A DNA stretch of 64,000 nt, from positions 248,001 through 312,000 of the forward strand of contig NZ_JAEMNW010000004.1 of the NCBI RefSeq assembly GCF_016481275.1. Reading direction: 5' to 3'. Positions within the stretch are counted from its first letter, which is position 1; every line of letters begins with the position of its first letter. This stretch comes from Antrihabitans auranticaus. GTDB lineage: Bacteria > Actinomycetota > Actinomycetes > Mycobacteriales > Mycobacteriaceae. Below the pieces are notes generated by a model. It ran no database searches. It saw nothing but the letters and a program-made list of their open reading frames with translations, and was not told where the DNA came from. Positions 46,991 to 56,289 of this stretch are shown here, piece after piece. The position numbers were made by a program, and so were the translations under genes.

Positions 46991-47067
46991 AGCGTCGTTC
47001 GCCGGTCACCCTCGCGCTCTTTGCGCTCATCGCTTTGATCGTCATCGTGTGGCTCTTCACCCGCTGA
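46987..47067 (+). CDS. 26-aa hydrophobic micro-protein
   Basis: MKRRSPVTLALFALIALIVI and six further residues (VWLFTR), a basic start followed by one transmembrane helix, coupled by ATGA overlap to the 59-aa ORF. It may be a small membrane peptide partner, corresponding in position to Rv2401. It could also be chance, as it is only 26 codons, but the overlap and the perfect hydrophobic pattern favour a real gene. Confidence 0.5.
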   Translation: MKRRSPVTLALFALIALIVIVWLFTR

Positions 47068-47114
47068 ATCCGCGTGGGGTGTTCGCTCGATTCGAGTGCC
47101 CGCAAGTGCTCTGC

Positions 47115-47120
47115 TAAAGT
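47115..47120 (+). promoter_or_regulatory. -10 box of the subI leader transcript
   Basis: TAAAGT, with an upstream TGC, ends 7 nt before the GTG of the leader ORF at 47128, so the subI operon transcript would begin at the leader start codon. Confidence 0.5.
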
Positions 47121-47127
47121 CTGCCGC

Positions 47128-47217
47128 GTGTCTGCTGACGTCGTACGCAAGGTTCGCCATCGCTTGGCGTTGTTTGCTGTCGGCATGCTCGCGGTCGCCG
47201 ACATCGACTGTCGCTGA
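47128..47217 (+). CDS. Cysteine-containing leader peptide of the subI operon
   Basis: A 29-aa ORF (GTG start, ending ADIDCR then stop) directly behind a leaderless-type -10 box. It has a single TGT cysteine codon as its next-to-last sense codon. Short leader ORFs ahead of sulfur genes are known in mycobacteria, where cysteine starvation stalls the ribosome in the leader and exposes the downstream RBS. The subI RBS here lies in a stem-loop (47319-47342), which fits that mechanism. Confidence 0.6.
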   Translation: MSADVVRKVRHRLALFAVGMLAVADIDCR

Positions 47218-47318
47218 CCCAATTTTCTTGCGCATCGCGCAATTCGACGCCTCTTGCGTCCCTCGTTTCAACTCCAGGATTGCGCCGCGCACACCGCGGG
47301 GCATCCGCATGTCCCTAC

Positions 47319-47342
47319 CTCTCGACACATCGGTGTGGAGAG
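47319..47342 (+). promoter_or_regulatory. Stem-loop hiding the subI ribosome-binding site
   Basis: CTCTC (47319-47323) pairs with GAGAG (47338-47342), with ACAC/GTGT inside and a G-G mismatch between the two helices; the loop is ATCG. The subI RBS GGAGAG (47337-47342) is therefore base-paired. Confidence 0.5.
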
Positions 47343-47346
47343 TTCT

Positions 47347-48381
47347 ATGAAAGGCAAGATCCCAATGAGACGCAGATCTCGCATCTTTGCAACCGCTCTC
47401 GTAGCTGTCGGAGCGGTCGCTCTCACCGCGTGCGGCGGCGGCGCCAGTGACTCGACCGGCGGCGACGCACGGACCGGCGACGGCAGCGCGGGGTCGCTCA
47501 AGCTTGTTGCCTATGCGGTGCCGAAGGTCGGGTTCGACAAGATTCTTCCGGCGTTTGCGCAGACCGATCCGGGCAAGGGCGTCGAGATCAGCGACTCCTA
47601 CGGCCCGTCGGGTGACCAGTCGCGTTCCGTCGCCAACGGCGGTCCTGCCGATGTCGTGAACTTCTCCGTCGAGCCAGACGTCAACCGGCTCGTCAAAGCG
47701 GGTCGTGTGGACGAGAACTGGAACAAGGACGCCCATAACGGCGTTCCGTTCGGCTCGGTCGTCACGATCGTCGTCCGCAAGGGCAACCCGAAGAACATCC
47801 AGTCGTGGGACGACCTCCTGAAGCCGGGCATCAAGATCGTCACCCCGAGCCCGCTGAGCTCCGGCTCGGCCAAGTGGAACGTGCTCGCGCCGTACGCCGA
47901 GAAGAGCCAGGGTGGCACCAACCCGCAGGCCGGTCTGGACTACCTGGGCACGCTCATCTCCGAGCACTCGGAAAGCTTCCCGGCCTCGGGTCGCGACGCG
48001 ACCGAGCAGTTCCTGAACGGCAACGCCGACGCACTGCTCAGCTACGAGAACGAGGCGCTGCTCATCGAGTCGCAGGGTAAAGAGGTCGAGCACGTCACGC
48101 CGAAGCAAACGTTCAAGATCGAGAACCCGGTTGCCGTTCTGAAGGACAGCGCGAACCTCGAGAAGGCGAACGCGTTCAAGGACTACCTCTACACCGCCGA
48201 CGCACAGCGCCTGTGGGCCGAGGCCGGCTTCCGTCCGGTCGACCCGCAGGTCGCGCAGGAGTTCGCAGACAAGTTCCCGAGCCCGGACAAGCTGTGGACG
48301 ATCGCGGACCTCGGTGGCTGGTCGAAGGTCGACCAGGAACTGTTCGGTGAGAACGGTTCTGTCTCGAAGCTCTTCAGCTGA
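47347..48381 (+). CDS. subI: Sulfate-binding lipoprotein
   Basis: Extracytoplasmic sulfate-binding protein of an ABC importer. The 344-aa protein has a basic start (MKGKIPMRRRSR), a hydrophobic signal, and the lipobox LTAC with the acylated Cys at residue 29, followed by a Gly/Ser-rich tether. The mature part has sulfate-binding SYGPSGDQSRSVANGGPADVV and ALLSYENEALL. Start ATG 47347 uses GGAGAG 4 nt upstream; ATG 47365 is an alternative. It begins the subI-cysT-cysW-cysA operon. Confidence 0.95.
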   Translation: MKGKIPMRRRSRIFATALVAVGAVALTACGGGASDSTGGDARTGDGSAGSLKLVAYAVPKVGFDKILPAFAQTDPGKGVEISDSYGPSGDQSRSVANGGPADVVNFSVEPDVNRLVKAGRVDENWNKDAHNGVPFGSVVTIVVRKGNPKNIQSWDDLLKPGIKIVTPSPLSSGSAKWNVLAPYAEKSQGGTNPQAGLDYLGTLISEHSESFPASGRDATEQFLNGNADALLSYENEALLIESQGKEVEHVTPKQTFKIENPVAVLKDSANLEKANAFKDYLYTADAQRLWAEAGFRPVDPQVAQEFADKFPSPDKLWTIADLGGWSKVDQELFGENGSVSKLFS

Positions 48382-48412
48382 GTCAGAGACAGATCGGTAG
48401 AGTAGGTCTGCT

Positions 48413-49309
48413 GTGACCAACTTGCAGAAGTCGGCGCCCGGGGGCGGGCCAGAATCGCCCGCCCCCGGGTCGCCCGACCTCGAGACAGCCAGTCCCCCCA
48501 AACGTCATCGGCCAGTTCGCTTTTCGGGAGTGAATCCGCTCGGAATCGCGACCATGGTGCTCTGGCTGAGCATCATCGTGCTGCTGCCGTTGGCAGCGCT
48601 GACGGTTACATCGTTCGAATCCGGATTCGGTGGCTTCTGGGACGCGGTCACCTCGCCCAACGCGCTGGCGTCGCTGCGAATCACGATCGTGGTGTCGGCG
48701 ATCGTTGCGGTCGTGAACGTCGTCATGGGCACCCTCATCGCCTGGGTCCTCGTCCGCGACGAATTCCCCGGCAAGCGAATCGTCAACGCGTTGATCGACC
48801 TGCCCTTCGCGCTGCCGACGATCGTTGCCAGCATCGTGCTGATGGCGTTGTACGGCCCGAAGAGCCCGGTCGACATTCACCTGTACGCATCGAAGCCGGG
48901 TCTCATCGTTGCGCTGGCGTTCGTGACCCTGCCGTTCGTGGTGCGGTCCGTCCAGCCGGTGCTGATCGAAACCGACCGGGAAGTCGAAGAGGCGGCGGCA
49001 TCCTTGGGCGCGGACAACTGGACGACGTTCCGCCGGGTGGTCCTGCCCGCGCTGATGCCGGCTGTCCTGAGCGGCGGCGGTCTCGCGTTCGCACGCGCGA
49101 TCGGTGAGTACGGCTCGATCGTGTTGATCGGTGGAAACATTCCGCGCGAAACTCAGGTCACGTCGCAGTACATTCAGCAGCAGATCGAGCGGGACTTCCA
49201 ATTGCAGGCAGCGGCAGTATCCGTGGCCCTGTTGCTCGTCTCGTTCGTCACGCTGCTGGTTCTGCGCTTTGTTGCGGAGCGCGGAACGGTCAAAGAGGCG
49301 AAATCATGA
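48413..49309 (+). CDS. cysT: Sulfate ABC transporter permease CysT
   Basis: Inner-membrane permease of the sulfate importer, 298 aa, with six predicted helices and the EAA loop [22 protein letters not shown] near residue 195, followed by the ending [13 protein letters not shown] start 31 nt after subI; a TANNNT (TAGAGT, 48398-48403) 9 nt before it could allow an internal start of transcription. It overlaps cysW by 4 nt. Confidence 0.95.
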   Translation: MTNLQKSAPGGGPESPAPGSPDLETASPPKRHRPVRFSGVNPLGIATMVLWLSIIVLLPLAALTVTSFESGFGGFWDAVTSPNALASLRITIVVSAIVAVVNVVMGTLIAWVLVRDEFPGKRIVNALIDLPFALPTIVASIVLMALYGPKSPVDIHLYASKPGLIVALAFVTLPFVVRSVQPVLIETDREVEEAAASLGADNWTTFRRVVLPALMPAVLSGGGLAFARAIGEYGSIVLIGGNIPRETQVTSQYIQQQIERDFQLQAAAVSVALLLVSFVTLLVLRFVAERGTVKEAKS

Positions 49310-50112
49310 ATCTCTCGCTCCCCGCCAAGCTTTCGTTGCGTGTCGTGGCGCTCGCGTACCTGGGCGTGTTGCTGTTGCTTCCGATCGCCGTCATTCTGTG
49401 GCGAACGTTCGAGCGTGGCATCGGCGCATTTATCGACTCGATCACGACGCCCGCCGCGATCTCCGCGCTGAACTTGTCGCTGACGATTCTGTTGATCGTT
49501 GTCCCGCTCAACGTCATCTTCGGCGTTGTCACGGCAATTGCTCTGGTGCGCGGCCGGTTTCCCGGCCGTCGCATTCTGCAGAGCGTCGTGGATCTGCCCT
49601 TCGCGGTCTCCCCGGTTGTCGTAGGCGTGTCGCTGGTGCTCCTGTGGGGCGTGAACGGCTGGTTCGGGGGATTGGAAAGTCTCGGCATCAAGGTGATCTT
49701 CAGCCTCCCCGGCATGGTGCTCGCGACGATCTTCGTCACCCTGCCGTTCGTGGTGCGCGAGGTCGAACCCGTCCTGCACGAAATCGGCGACGACCAGGAA
49801 CAGGCGGCGGCGACGCTCGGTGCCTCCGGCTGGCAAACGTTCTGGCGAGTCACTTTGCCGGCGATTCGCTGGGGCCTGACTTACGGCGTGATCCTCACCG
49901 TCGCCCGATCGCTCGGCGAATTCGGCGCGGTGATCATCGTGTCGTCGAACTTCGCCGGCAGTTCGCAGACGCTCACACTGCTCGTGCACAGTCGCTACCA
50001 CGAGGCAAGAGAATTCGACGCCTATGCTGCAGCGACGCTGTTGATGGGCCTCGCGCTGATCACCCTTCTTCTGATGACACTCCTCGACCGAAAGAAGGGA
50101 GTCTCCAAATGA
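49306..50112 (+). CDS. cysW: Sulfate ABC transporter permease CysW
   Basis: Second permease of the sulfate importer, 268 aa, six predicted helices, EAA loop [22 protein letters not shown]. It overlaps cysT (ATGA) and cysA (ATGA), so subunits are made in coupled fashion. It ends in the basic [10 protein letters not shown]. Confidence 0.95.
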   Translation: MNLSLPAKLSLRVVALAYLGVLLLLPIAVILWRTFERGIGAFIDSITTPAAISALNLSLTILLIVVPLNVIFGVVTAIALVRGRFPGRRILQSVVDLPFAVSPVVVGVSLVLLWGVNGWFGGLESLGIKVIFSLPGMVLATIFVTLPFVVREVEPVLHEIGDDQEQAAATLGASGWQTFWRVTLPAIRWGLTYGVILTVARSLGEFGAVIIVSSNFAGSSQTLTLLVHSRYHEAREFDAYAAATLLMGLALITLLLMTLLDRKKGVSK

Positions 50113-51125
50113 TTACCGTTCTCGGCGCCAACAAGCGGTACGGCACCTTTGCCGCGCTCGACGACGTGAGCCTCGATATCCCGTCCGGATCGCTGACCGC
50201 TCTGCTCGGCCCATCGGGCTCGGGCAAATCGACATTGCTGCGGTCCATCGCCGGACTCGAATCGCTCGACTCGGGGGTTGTCACGATCTCCGGCAAAGAC
50301 GTGACGGGTGTGTCGCCGCAGAAGCGCGACATCGGTTTCGTTTTCCAGCATTACGCGGCGTTCAAGCACATGTCGGTGCGTGACAACGTCGCCTTCGGGC
50401 TGAAGATTCGCAAGCGGCCGAAGAAAGAGATCGCGACCCGCGTCGACGAGCTCCTGAAGATCGTCGGCCTCGACGGCTTCCAGCACCGTTACCCCGCGCA
50501 GCTTTCGGGCGGTCAACGGCAGCGCATGGCGCTGGCCAGGGCACTCGCGGTCGACCCGCAGGTTTTGCTGCTCGACGAGCCGTTCGGCGCGCTCGATGCA
50601 AAGGTGCGCGCGGACCTGCGAACCTGGCTGCGCCGCCTGCATGAGGAAGTGCACGTCACCACGGTGCTCGTGACGCACGATCAGCAGGAAGCCCTCGACG
50701 TTGCGGACCGGATCGCGGTGCTGAACAAGGGGCGGATCGAACAGGTCGGCAGCCCGGAGGATCTCTACGACCGACCGGCGAACGAGTTCGTCATGTCGTT
50801 CCTCGGTGAAGTGGCGAAGTTGAACGGGCACCTCGTCCGTCCGCACGACATACGGGTCGGCCGCGATCCGAGCATGTCGCTGGTCCAGCAGGAGGGGACG
50901 GCTGCGCAGGCAGGCGTCACTCGGGCGACCGTCGAGCGGGTTGTCCACCTCGGCTTCGAAGTTCGCGTCGAACTACGCAACGAGGCAACCGGTGACCTGT
51001 TCCAGGCGCAGGTCACGCGCGGCGACAGTGAGGCACTCGGCCTGCAGGAAGGCGAGACCGTCTACGCACGGGCGACGCGGATTCCGCATCTGCCGGAAAA
51101 GGGCCTCGCCCCGGTGCGCGGTTAG
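50109..51125 (+). CDS. cysA: Sulfate ABC transporter ATP-binding protein CysA
   Basis: ATPase of the importer, 338 aa. Walker [12 protein letters not shown] near residue 37, Q-loop [14 protein letters not shown] signature [16 protein letters not shown] near 134, Walker [13 protein letters not shown]-loop VTHDQQEAL, and a C-terminal TOBE/regulatory domain (about 240-338). The stop codon TAG lies inside the second copy of the palindromic element, whose next bases give the sulfatase start. Confidence 0.95.
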   Translation: MITVLGANKRYGTFAALDDVSLDIPSGSLTALLGPSGSGKSTLLRSIAGLESLDSGVVTISGKDVTGVSPQKRDIGFVFQHYAAFKHMSVRDNVAFGLKIRKRPKKEIATRVDELLKIVGLDGFQHRYPAQLSGGQRQRMALARALAVDPQVLLLDEPFGALDAKVRADLRTWLRRLHEEVHVTTVLVTHDQQEALDVADRIAVLNKGRIEQVGSPEDLYDRPANEFVMSFLGEVAKLNGHLVRPHDIRVGRDPSMSLVQQEGTAAQAGVTRATVERVVHLGFEVRVELRNEATGDLFQAQVTRGDSEALGLQEGETVYARATRIPHLPEKGLAPVRG

Positions 51126-51151
51126 AGAGTCCATGGACTCCCCAACCGCGC
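51116..51151. repeat. 36-nt palindromic element, copy 2
   Basis: GCGCGGTTAG (51116-51125) faces CCAACCGCGC (51142-51151), with GAGTCC (51127-51132) paired to GGACTC (51135-51140) inside and AT in the loop. It differs from the copy at 19202-19237 at only 3 of 36 positions. The TAG is the cysA stop and the central ATG (51133) is the sulfatase start. Confidence 0.8.
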
Positions 51152-52515
51152 ACAGGGGCGCAGCCCCTGACAACGTCCTGCTGGTCCACTGGCACGACCT
51201 GGGTCGCAGCCTCGGCGTGTACGGGACCGCGGGCGTTTCCAGCCCGCGGCTGGATGCTCTGGCGGCCGAAGGGATTCTGTTCACACGGGCGCATGCGACG
51301 GCGCCCCTGTGTTCGCCGTCGCGGGGGTCGCTGTTCACGGGCCGCTATCCGCAGAGCAACGGCCTGATCGGCCTCGCGCACCACGGGTGGGAGTATCGGC
51401 CCGGCGTGCGCACACTACCGGCGATTTTGTCCGACGCCGGCTGGCACACAACACTTTTCGGAATGCAGCACGAGACTGCGTCACCGGCACGCCTCGGCTT
51501 CGACGAATTCGACGTGTCGAACTCGTTCTGCGAGTACGTGGTTGCGCGCGCCAACGAATGGCTGCGGACCGACCACGAGGCTCCGTTCTTGCTCACTGCC
51601 GGATTCTTCGAAACCCATCGGCCCTATCCGGCCGACCGCTACGAGCCGGTTGCCAACGGCGACCTCGAGGTGCCCGACTATCTACCGGATACGCCGGCGG
51701 TCCGCGGCGATCTCGGTGAGTTCTACGGTTCGATCAATGTTGCCGACGCGGCCGTCGGGGAACTACTCGACACGCTCAGCGAGACCGGCCTGGACCGCAC
51801 CACGTGGGTCGTATTCGTCACCGACCACGGACCGGCCTTCCCGCGCGCGAAATCCACCCTCTACGAACAGGGGACGGGTATAGCGCTCATCGTTCGGCCG
51901 CCGGTCGGGCGCGGGATCGAGCCGCACGTGTACGACGAGCTGTTCAGCGGCGTTGACCTGTTGCCGACTATTCTCGGCATCCTCGGGGTCGACCAGCCGG
52001 GCGACATCGAGGGCGTATCGCACGCGAAAAACCTTGTGTCGCAACCTGTGTCGGTGGCTCCGGTGCGTACCGAAGTGTTTACGACGAAGACCTATCACGA
52101 TTCGTTCGATCCGATCCGGGCAGTCCGCACGAAGGACTTCAGCTACATCGAGAACTACGCGGACAGACCCGTGCTCGACCTCCCGTGGGACATCGCGGAC
52201 AGTCCGTCGGGCAGGGTGGTTGCGCCGACGGTGTTGCGCAGCCGCCCCGAGCGGGAGCTTTACGACTTGCGTGCCGACCCAGGCGAGATCGTGAATTTGC
52301 TCGATTCCGGCGAGCACGACGATGTGGCCGAGGAACTCGCGCTGCGCTTGCACAACTGGCGAATGGAGACGGGCGATGTCATACCGTCGGAGTTCGTCGG
52401 TACGCGAATCTCGGAGCGCTACACCGAGGACTACGTCCGGCTCAACGGGCTCGAGCTCACCTCGCGCGCTGCGACCGCTGCCGATAGACGGTTGGCGGAG
52501 GAGTCGAATCTATAG
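51133..52515 (+). CDS. Sulfatase (formylglycine-type)
   Basis: Arylsulfatase-fold hydrolase of 460 aa. It has the metal-binding VLLVHWHDLGR, the modification motif C60-S-P-S-R64 (Cys to formylglycine) followed by GSLFTGRYPQSNGL, VTDHGP (metal Asp and His), and LYDLRADPGEIVNL. There is no signal peptide, so it acts in the cytoplasm on sulfated small molecules or lipids. The ATG lies inside a palindromic repeat 7 nt after cysA; no formylglycine-generating enzyme is in the window. It may return sulfate released from organic sulfate esters. Confidence 0.88.
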   Translation: MDSPTAHRGAAPDNVLLVHWHDLGRSLGVYGTAGVSSPRLDALAAEGILFTRAHATAPLCSPSRGSLFTGRYPQSNGLIGLAHHGWEYRPGVRTLPAILSDAGWHTTLFGMQHETASPARLGFDEFDVSNSFCEYVVARANEWLRTDHEAPFLLTAGFFETHRPYPADRYEPVANGDLEVPDYLPDTPAVRGDLGEFYGSINVADAAVGELLDTLSETGLDRTTWVVFVTDHGPAFPRAKSTLYEQGTGIALIVRPPVGRGIEPHVYDELFSGVDLLPTILGILGVDQPGDIEGVSHAKNLVSQPVSVAPVRTEVFTTKTYHDSFDPIRAVRTKDFSYIENYADRPVLDLPWDIADSPSGRVVAPTVLRSRPERELYDLRADPGEIVNLLDSGEHDDVAEELALRLHNWRMETGDVIPSEFVGTRISERYTEDYVRLNGLELTSRAATAADRRLAEESNL

Positions 52516-52601
52516 GTCGGACGCCAATGCTGCTGAGCTGCACATATTTTCGCTCGTCCTGATTTGAAAGATCCTGGCGTGCAATATCTTTGGAGCCAAA
52601 G

Positions 52602-52607
52602 TAGTCT
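52602..52607 (+). promoter_or_regulatory. -10 box of the stf0-cysD-cysNC unit
   Basis: TAGTCT ends 6 nt before the stf0 ATG at 52614, in an AT-richer gap of 98 nt after the sulfatase stop. Confidence 0.4.
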
Positions 52608-52613
52608 CGTTTC

Positions 52614-53417
52614 ATGTCCGACCATCCCAGTTCCTATCTGGTGCTCGCGTCCCAGCGCAGTGGTAGCACTCTCCTCGTGGAATCGCTGCGTGCCACAGGT
52701 CTTGCGGGCGAGCCCGAAGAGTTCTTCCAGTACCTGCCGACGACCGGCCGTTCCCCGCAACCACGGGAGTGGTTCGCGGGAGTCGAGGACGAGAGCGTCC
52801 TTCGACTGCTGGCGCCGCTGGATCCCGGCACCCCGGACACGGAGTCGAGCGAAGAATGGCGCGCGAGAATTCGGCGGATAGGCGCGTCGGAAAACGGTGT
52901 GTGGGGCGGAAAGCTCATGTGGAACCAGACCCCGCTGGTAGTCGAGCGCGCGGCCGGTCTGCCCGACCGCAGTGGCGACGACCTACGCTCGGCTCTGCGT
53001 GACGTCCTCGGTGACGATGTGCTGTTCGTCTACGTGTATCGCGACGACGTGGTCGCGCAAGCAGTGTCGTTCTGGCGGGCAGTGCAGACACAGGTCTGGC
53101 GCGCACCGAAGGACGGTGACGACGTCGACAATGCGCAGTATCATCCGCTCGGCATCGCCCACCTGGTTGGGATACTGCGCGACCAAGAGCGTGGATGGCG
53201 TGATTGGTTTGCGGCTGAGGGCATTTCGCCGCACTGGGTCGACCACAACGACCTCGCCGCGCACTCGAAGAAGGTTGTCGCGGGCATACTCGAGGCGCTG
53301 GGCCTCGATCCCGCACTTGCTCCCGACCCGCCGCTGCGACGGCAGTCCAACGGCCGCTCGGGCGAGTGGGTCGAACGGTATCTCGCAGATGCGGAAAGGG
53401 ACGGGTTGCCGGTATGA
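52614..53417 (+). CDS. stf0: Stf0-type sulfotransferase
   Basis: PAPS-dependent sulfotransferase of 267 aa similar to Stf0, which makes trehalose-2-sulfate in mycobacteria. It has the 5'-phosphosulfate loop [16 protein letters not shown] near residue 9, FQYLPTT, the WGGKLMWNQ segment near residue 97, and [20 protein letters not shown] near 140 with the 3'-phosphate-binding region. Whether the acceptor is trehalose is uncertain. Its last bases overlap cysD (ATGA), tying it to PAPS supply. Confidence 0.85.
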   Translation: MSDHPSSYLVLASQRSGSTLLVESLRATGLAGEPEEFFQYLPTTGRSPQPREWFAGVEDESVLRLLAPLDPGTPDTESSEEWRARIRRIGASENGVWGGKLMWNQTPLVVERAAGLPDRSGDDLRSALRDVLGDDVLFVYVYRDDVVAQAVSFWRAVQTQVWRAPKDGDDVDNAQYHPLGIAHLVGILRDQERGWRDWFAAEGISPHWVDHNDLAAHSKKVVAGILEALGLDPALAPDPPLRRQSNGRSGEWVERYLADAERDGLPV

Positions 53418-54325
53418 CCACCGCTCTCGATACACGCTTCGTCGACGAGCTTCGCGTGCTGGAAGCCGAAGCGGTACACATCATTCGCGAGGTCGTCGCC
53501 GAACTGGAGCGCCCCGTGCTGCTCTTCTCGGCAGGAAAGGATTCGATCGTCCTGCTGCGCCTGGCGGAGAAGGCATTTCGGCCGTCGCAGGTGCCCTTCC
53601 CGGTGCTGCATGTCGATACCGGCCACAATTTTCCCGAGGTCATCGCTTTTCGTGACCGGAGGCTGGCGGAAGCCAGCCACAAGTTGATCGTCGCGTCTGT
53701 CCAGGAGTCCATCGATTCCGGACGCGTGCAGGAAACTGGACTGTCCCGCAACCGGTTACAGACGCGGACTCTGCTCGACGCGCTGGAGGCCGGCGGATTC
53801 GACGCCGCGTTCGGTGGGGCGCGACGCGATGAAGAGCGATCGCGTGCCAAGGAGCGCGTGCTCAGCTTCCGCGACGAGTTCGGCCAGTGGGATCCGCGTG
53901 CACAAAGGCCGGAACCGTGGTCGCTGTACAACGGCAGGATCAGGCGCGGTGAGCAGGTCCGCGTGTTCCCGCTGAGCAACTGGACCGAGCTGGACATCTG
54001 GCGCTATATCGAACTCGAGCAGTTGGAGCTACCGCCGATCTACTTTGCCCACGAGCGTGAGGTGTTCGAGCGCGATGGGATCCTTCTCGCGACGTCGGAG
54101 CACACCGTGCCCGGTGACGCGGAATCGGTTGGTGTCGAATGGGTTCGGTATCGAACTGTCGGTGACCTCACGATCACGGGCGCGGTTCGGTCCCGCGCGA
54201 CGGATATCACCGGAGTGATTCGCGAGATCTCCGCGGCGACGGTGTCCGAACGCGGTGAAACTCGTGCGGACGACCGGACTTCGGCTGCCGCAATGGAAGA
54301 TCGCAAGCGGGAAGGCTATTTCTGA
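53414..54325 (+). CDS. cysD: Sulfate adenylyltransferase subunit 2 (sulfation set)
   Basis: Adenylylates sulfate to APS together with CysN. The 303-aa protein has the PP-loop [15 protein letters not shown] near residue 38, [11 protein letters not shown], the [16 protein letters not shown] signature near 134, and the [21 protein letters not shown] block. ATG overlaps the stf0 stop, and the stop overlaps cysNC (TGATG), so stf0-cysD-cysNC are tightly coupled. A paralogue lies at 59127-60068. Confidence 0.95.
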   Translation: MTTALDTRFVDELRVLEAEAVHIIREVVAELERPVLLFSAGKDSIVLLRLAEKAFRPSQVPFPVLHVDTGHNFPEVIAFRDRRLAEASHKLIVASVQESIDSGRVQETGLSRNRLQTRTLLDALEAGGFDAAFGGARRDEERSRAKERVLSFRDEFGQWDPRAQRPEPWSLYNGRIRRGEQVRVFPLSNWTELDIWRYIELEQLELPPIYFAHEREVFERDGILLATSEHTVPGDAESVGVEWVRYRTVGDLTITGAVRSRATDITGVIREISAATVSERGETRADDRTSAAAMEDRKREGYF

Positions 54326-56202
54326 TGAGCGCCAAGGCTTCTGGCACGCGACAGTTGCTGCGAATAGCGACTGCAGGATCTGTCGACGACGGTAAGAGCA
54401 CGTTGATCGGCCGGCTACTCCATGACACCGACAGCCTCCCGCTCGACCACCTCGAGTCGGTGACGGACGCCGACGGCGAGCCCGACCTCGCCGCGCTTTC
54501 TGACGGTTTACGCGCGGAACGCGAGCAGGGCATCACGATCGACGTTGCGTACCGGTTCTTTTCGACGGAGACCCGAAGCTACATTCTTGCCGATACGCCA
54601 GGACACGAGCGCTACACGCGCAACATGTTCACCGGAGCGTCCAACGCACACGTGGCTATTCTGCTCGTCGACGCGCGAACCGGGGTCCTTCGCCAAACCC
54701 GTCGCCACGCGCGTATTTCCGCGTTGCTCGGCGTCAAACACCTTGTCGCAACGGTCAATAAGATCGATCTCGTCGACTACGACAAGGATGTCTTCCAGCA
54801 GGTCGAGCAGGACTTGCAACAGTTGGCGCACCGGCTCGGCGGCGCCGAGCTGCTCGTGATTCCGATTGCCGCGAAGCACGGCGACAACGTCGTGCAGCGT
54901 TCGGAGAACACCCCGTGGTACAGCGGACCGACCCTGCTCGAGTACCTGGAATCTGTCGAACTCGTTGCACCGCAGGCCGAACCGCGCGAAGTCCGGCTAC
55001 CGGTGCAGTGGGTGTCCCGACCGACCGCGGGGGAGCGGCGACGCTACACCGGTCGCCTGTCCGCGGGCACACTGGCCGTCGGCGACTCGATTCTCACGTT
55101 GCCCGCGGGGACTCGCTCCACCGTCACCGCGCTCGACACTCTCGACGACGAACGCTCGATTGCCGTTGCCCCGCTCTCGGTTTCGGTCGAACTGGCTGAC
55201 GACATAGACATCGGCCGCAGCGACGTCATCGTCAGCGGACTCGACGACGCGCACCTTCCGGTGCTCGCTCGCGAACTCGACGCATCTGTGTGCTGGTTCG
55301 GCGAGACGCCGCTGCGTGCCGGCGATCGCGTCGCCCTCAAGCACACGACAGCGACCGTTCGGGCAACCGTCCAAGCGTTGCATTCGCGTCTGGACCCCGA
55401 GACCCTCGACGAGAACGACAATCCAATCGAGTTGGCGCTCAACGACGTCGGCACTGTCACTTTGCGAACGAGTTCGGTCGTCGTCGCGGATGACTACGCG
55501 AGCAATCGTGATGCCGGTGCGTTCATCCTGATCGACGAATCGTCCAACGACACAGTCGGTGCCGGGACGATTCTGGAAGCCCGAGAGGTCAAGCCGGGGG
55601 CACAAACTCGGCGCGACGTACGTTGGCATCCGTCGGCACTGGACCGGAAGCACAGATGGTCGACGATCGAACAGCGAGGCGCGACAATCTGGTTCACTGG
55701 TTTGCCTGCATCAGGTAAGTCGACGGTCGCGGTAGCGCTCGAGCGGGCGCTCGTCGAATCGGGGCGCGCGGCCTATTTGCTGGACGGCGACAACGTCCGG
55801 CACGGACTGTCGGACGATCTGGGCTTCTCACCCGGTGACCGCGCGGAAAACATTCGGCGCGTGGGTCATTTGACGAGATTGTTCGCCGACGCGGGCGTTG
55901 TCGCGCTTGCATCGCTGGTCTCACCGCTGGAATCGGATCGCGCGATCGCCCGCGCCTTGAACGCCGCGGCCAAGCTGCCGTTCATCGAGGTGCACGTCAG
56001 CACACCACTGGCCGAATGCGAGCGCCGAGATCCCAAGGGCCTCTACAGGAAGGCGCGTGCCGGAGAGCTCAAGGGCCTGACGGGTCTGGACGCACCGTAC
56101 GAAGCTCCGCTGAACCCGGACCTGGTGATCGACACGACCGGCGCCGATATCGACGACCTTGTGGCCGAGGTGCTCGCGGTGCTCGCAAACCGCGAGCAGT
56201 GA
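54325..56202 (+). CDS. cysNC: ATP sulfurylase GTPase subunit fused to APS kinase
   Basis: Bifunctional 625-aa protein. Residues about 1-430 are the CysN GTPase: AGSVDDGKSTLIGRLL P-loop, DTPGHERYTRN, and NKIDLVDY, with two beta-barrel domains. Residues about 445-625 are APS kinase with WFTGLPASGKSTVA, LLDGDNVRHGLSDDLGFS and the HVSTPLAECERRDPKGLYRK lid region. Together with CysD it makes PAPS. The APS kinase distinguishes it from the second CysN at 57833. Confidence 0.96.
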   Translation: MSAKASGTRQLLRIATAGSVDDGKSTLIGRLLHDTDSLPLDHLESVTDADGEPDLAALSDGLRAEREQGITIDVAYRFFSTETRSYILADTPGHERYTRNMFTGASNAHVAILLVDARTGVLRQTRRHARISALLGVKHLVATVNKIDLVDYDKDVFQQVEQDLQQLAHRLGGAELLVIPIAAKHGDNVVQRSENTPWYSGPTLLEYLESVELVAPQAEPREVRLPVQWVSRPTAGERRRYTGRLSAGTLAVGDSILTLPAGTRSTVTALDTLDDERSIAVAPLSVSVELADDIDIGRSDVIVSGLDDAHLPVLARELDASVCWFGETPLRAGDRVALKHTTATVRATVQALHSRLDPETLDENDNPIELALNDVGTVTLRTSSVVVADDYASNRDAGAFILIDESSNDTVGAGTILEAREVKPGAQTRRDVRWHPSALDRKHRWSTIEQRGATIWFTGLPASGKSTVAVALERALVESGRAAYLLDGDNVRHGLSDDLGFSPGDRAENIRRVGHLTRLFADAGVVALASLVSPLESDRAIARALNAAAKLPFIEVHVSTPLAECERRDPKGLYRKARAGELKGLTGLDAPYEAPLNPDLVIDTTGADIDDLVAEVLAVLANREQ

Positions 56203-56229
56203 CAATCCCGCTCGGCGGGTTCATAGTCG

Positions 56230-56272
56230 ACAACAAAGGGCGCGCTCACAGTGTGAGCGCGCCCTTTGTTGT
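56230..56272. terminator. Bidirectional terminator, 21-bp perfect palindrome
   Basis: Bases 56230-56250 are perfectly complementary to 56252-56272 around a single central G (ACAACAAAGGGCGCGC and on). The A-run at one side and T-run at the other make it a terminator on both strands, fitting the convergent cysNC and RDD genes. Confidence 0.9.
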
Positions 56273-56289
56273 GTACCTCGAGTAGCCGA

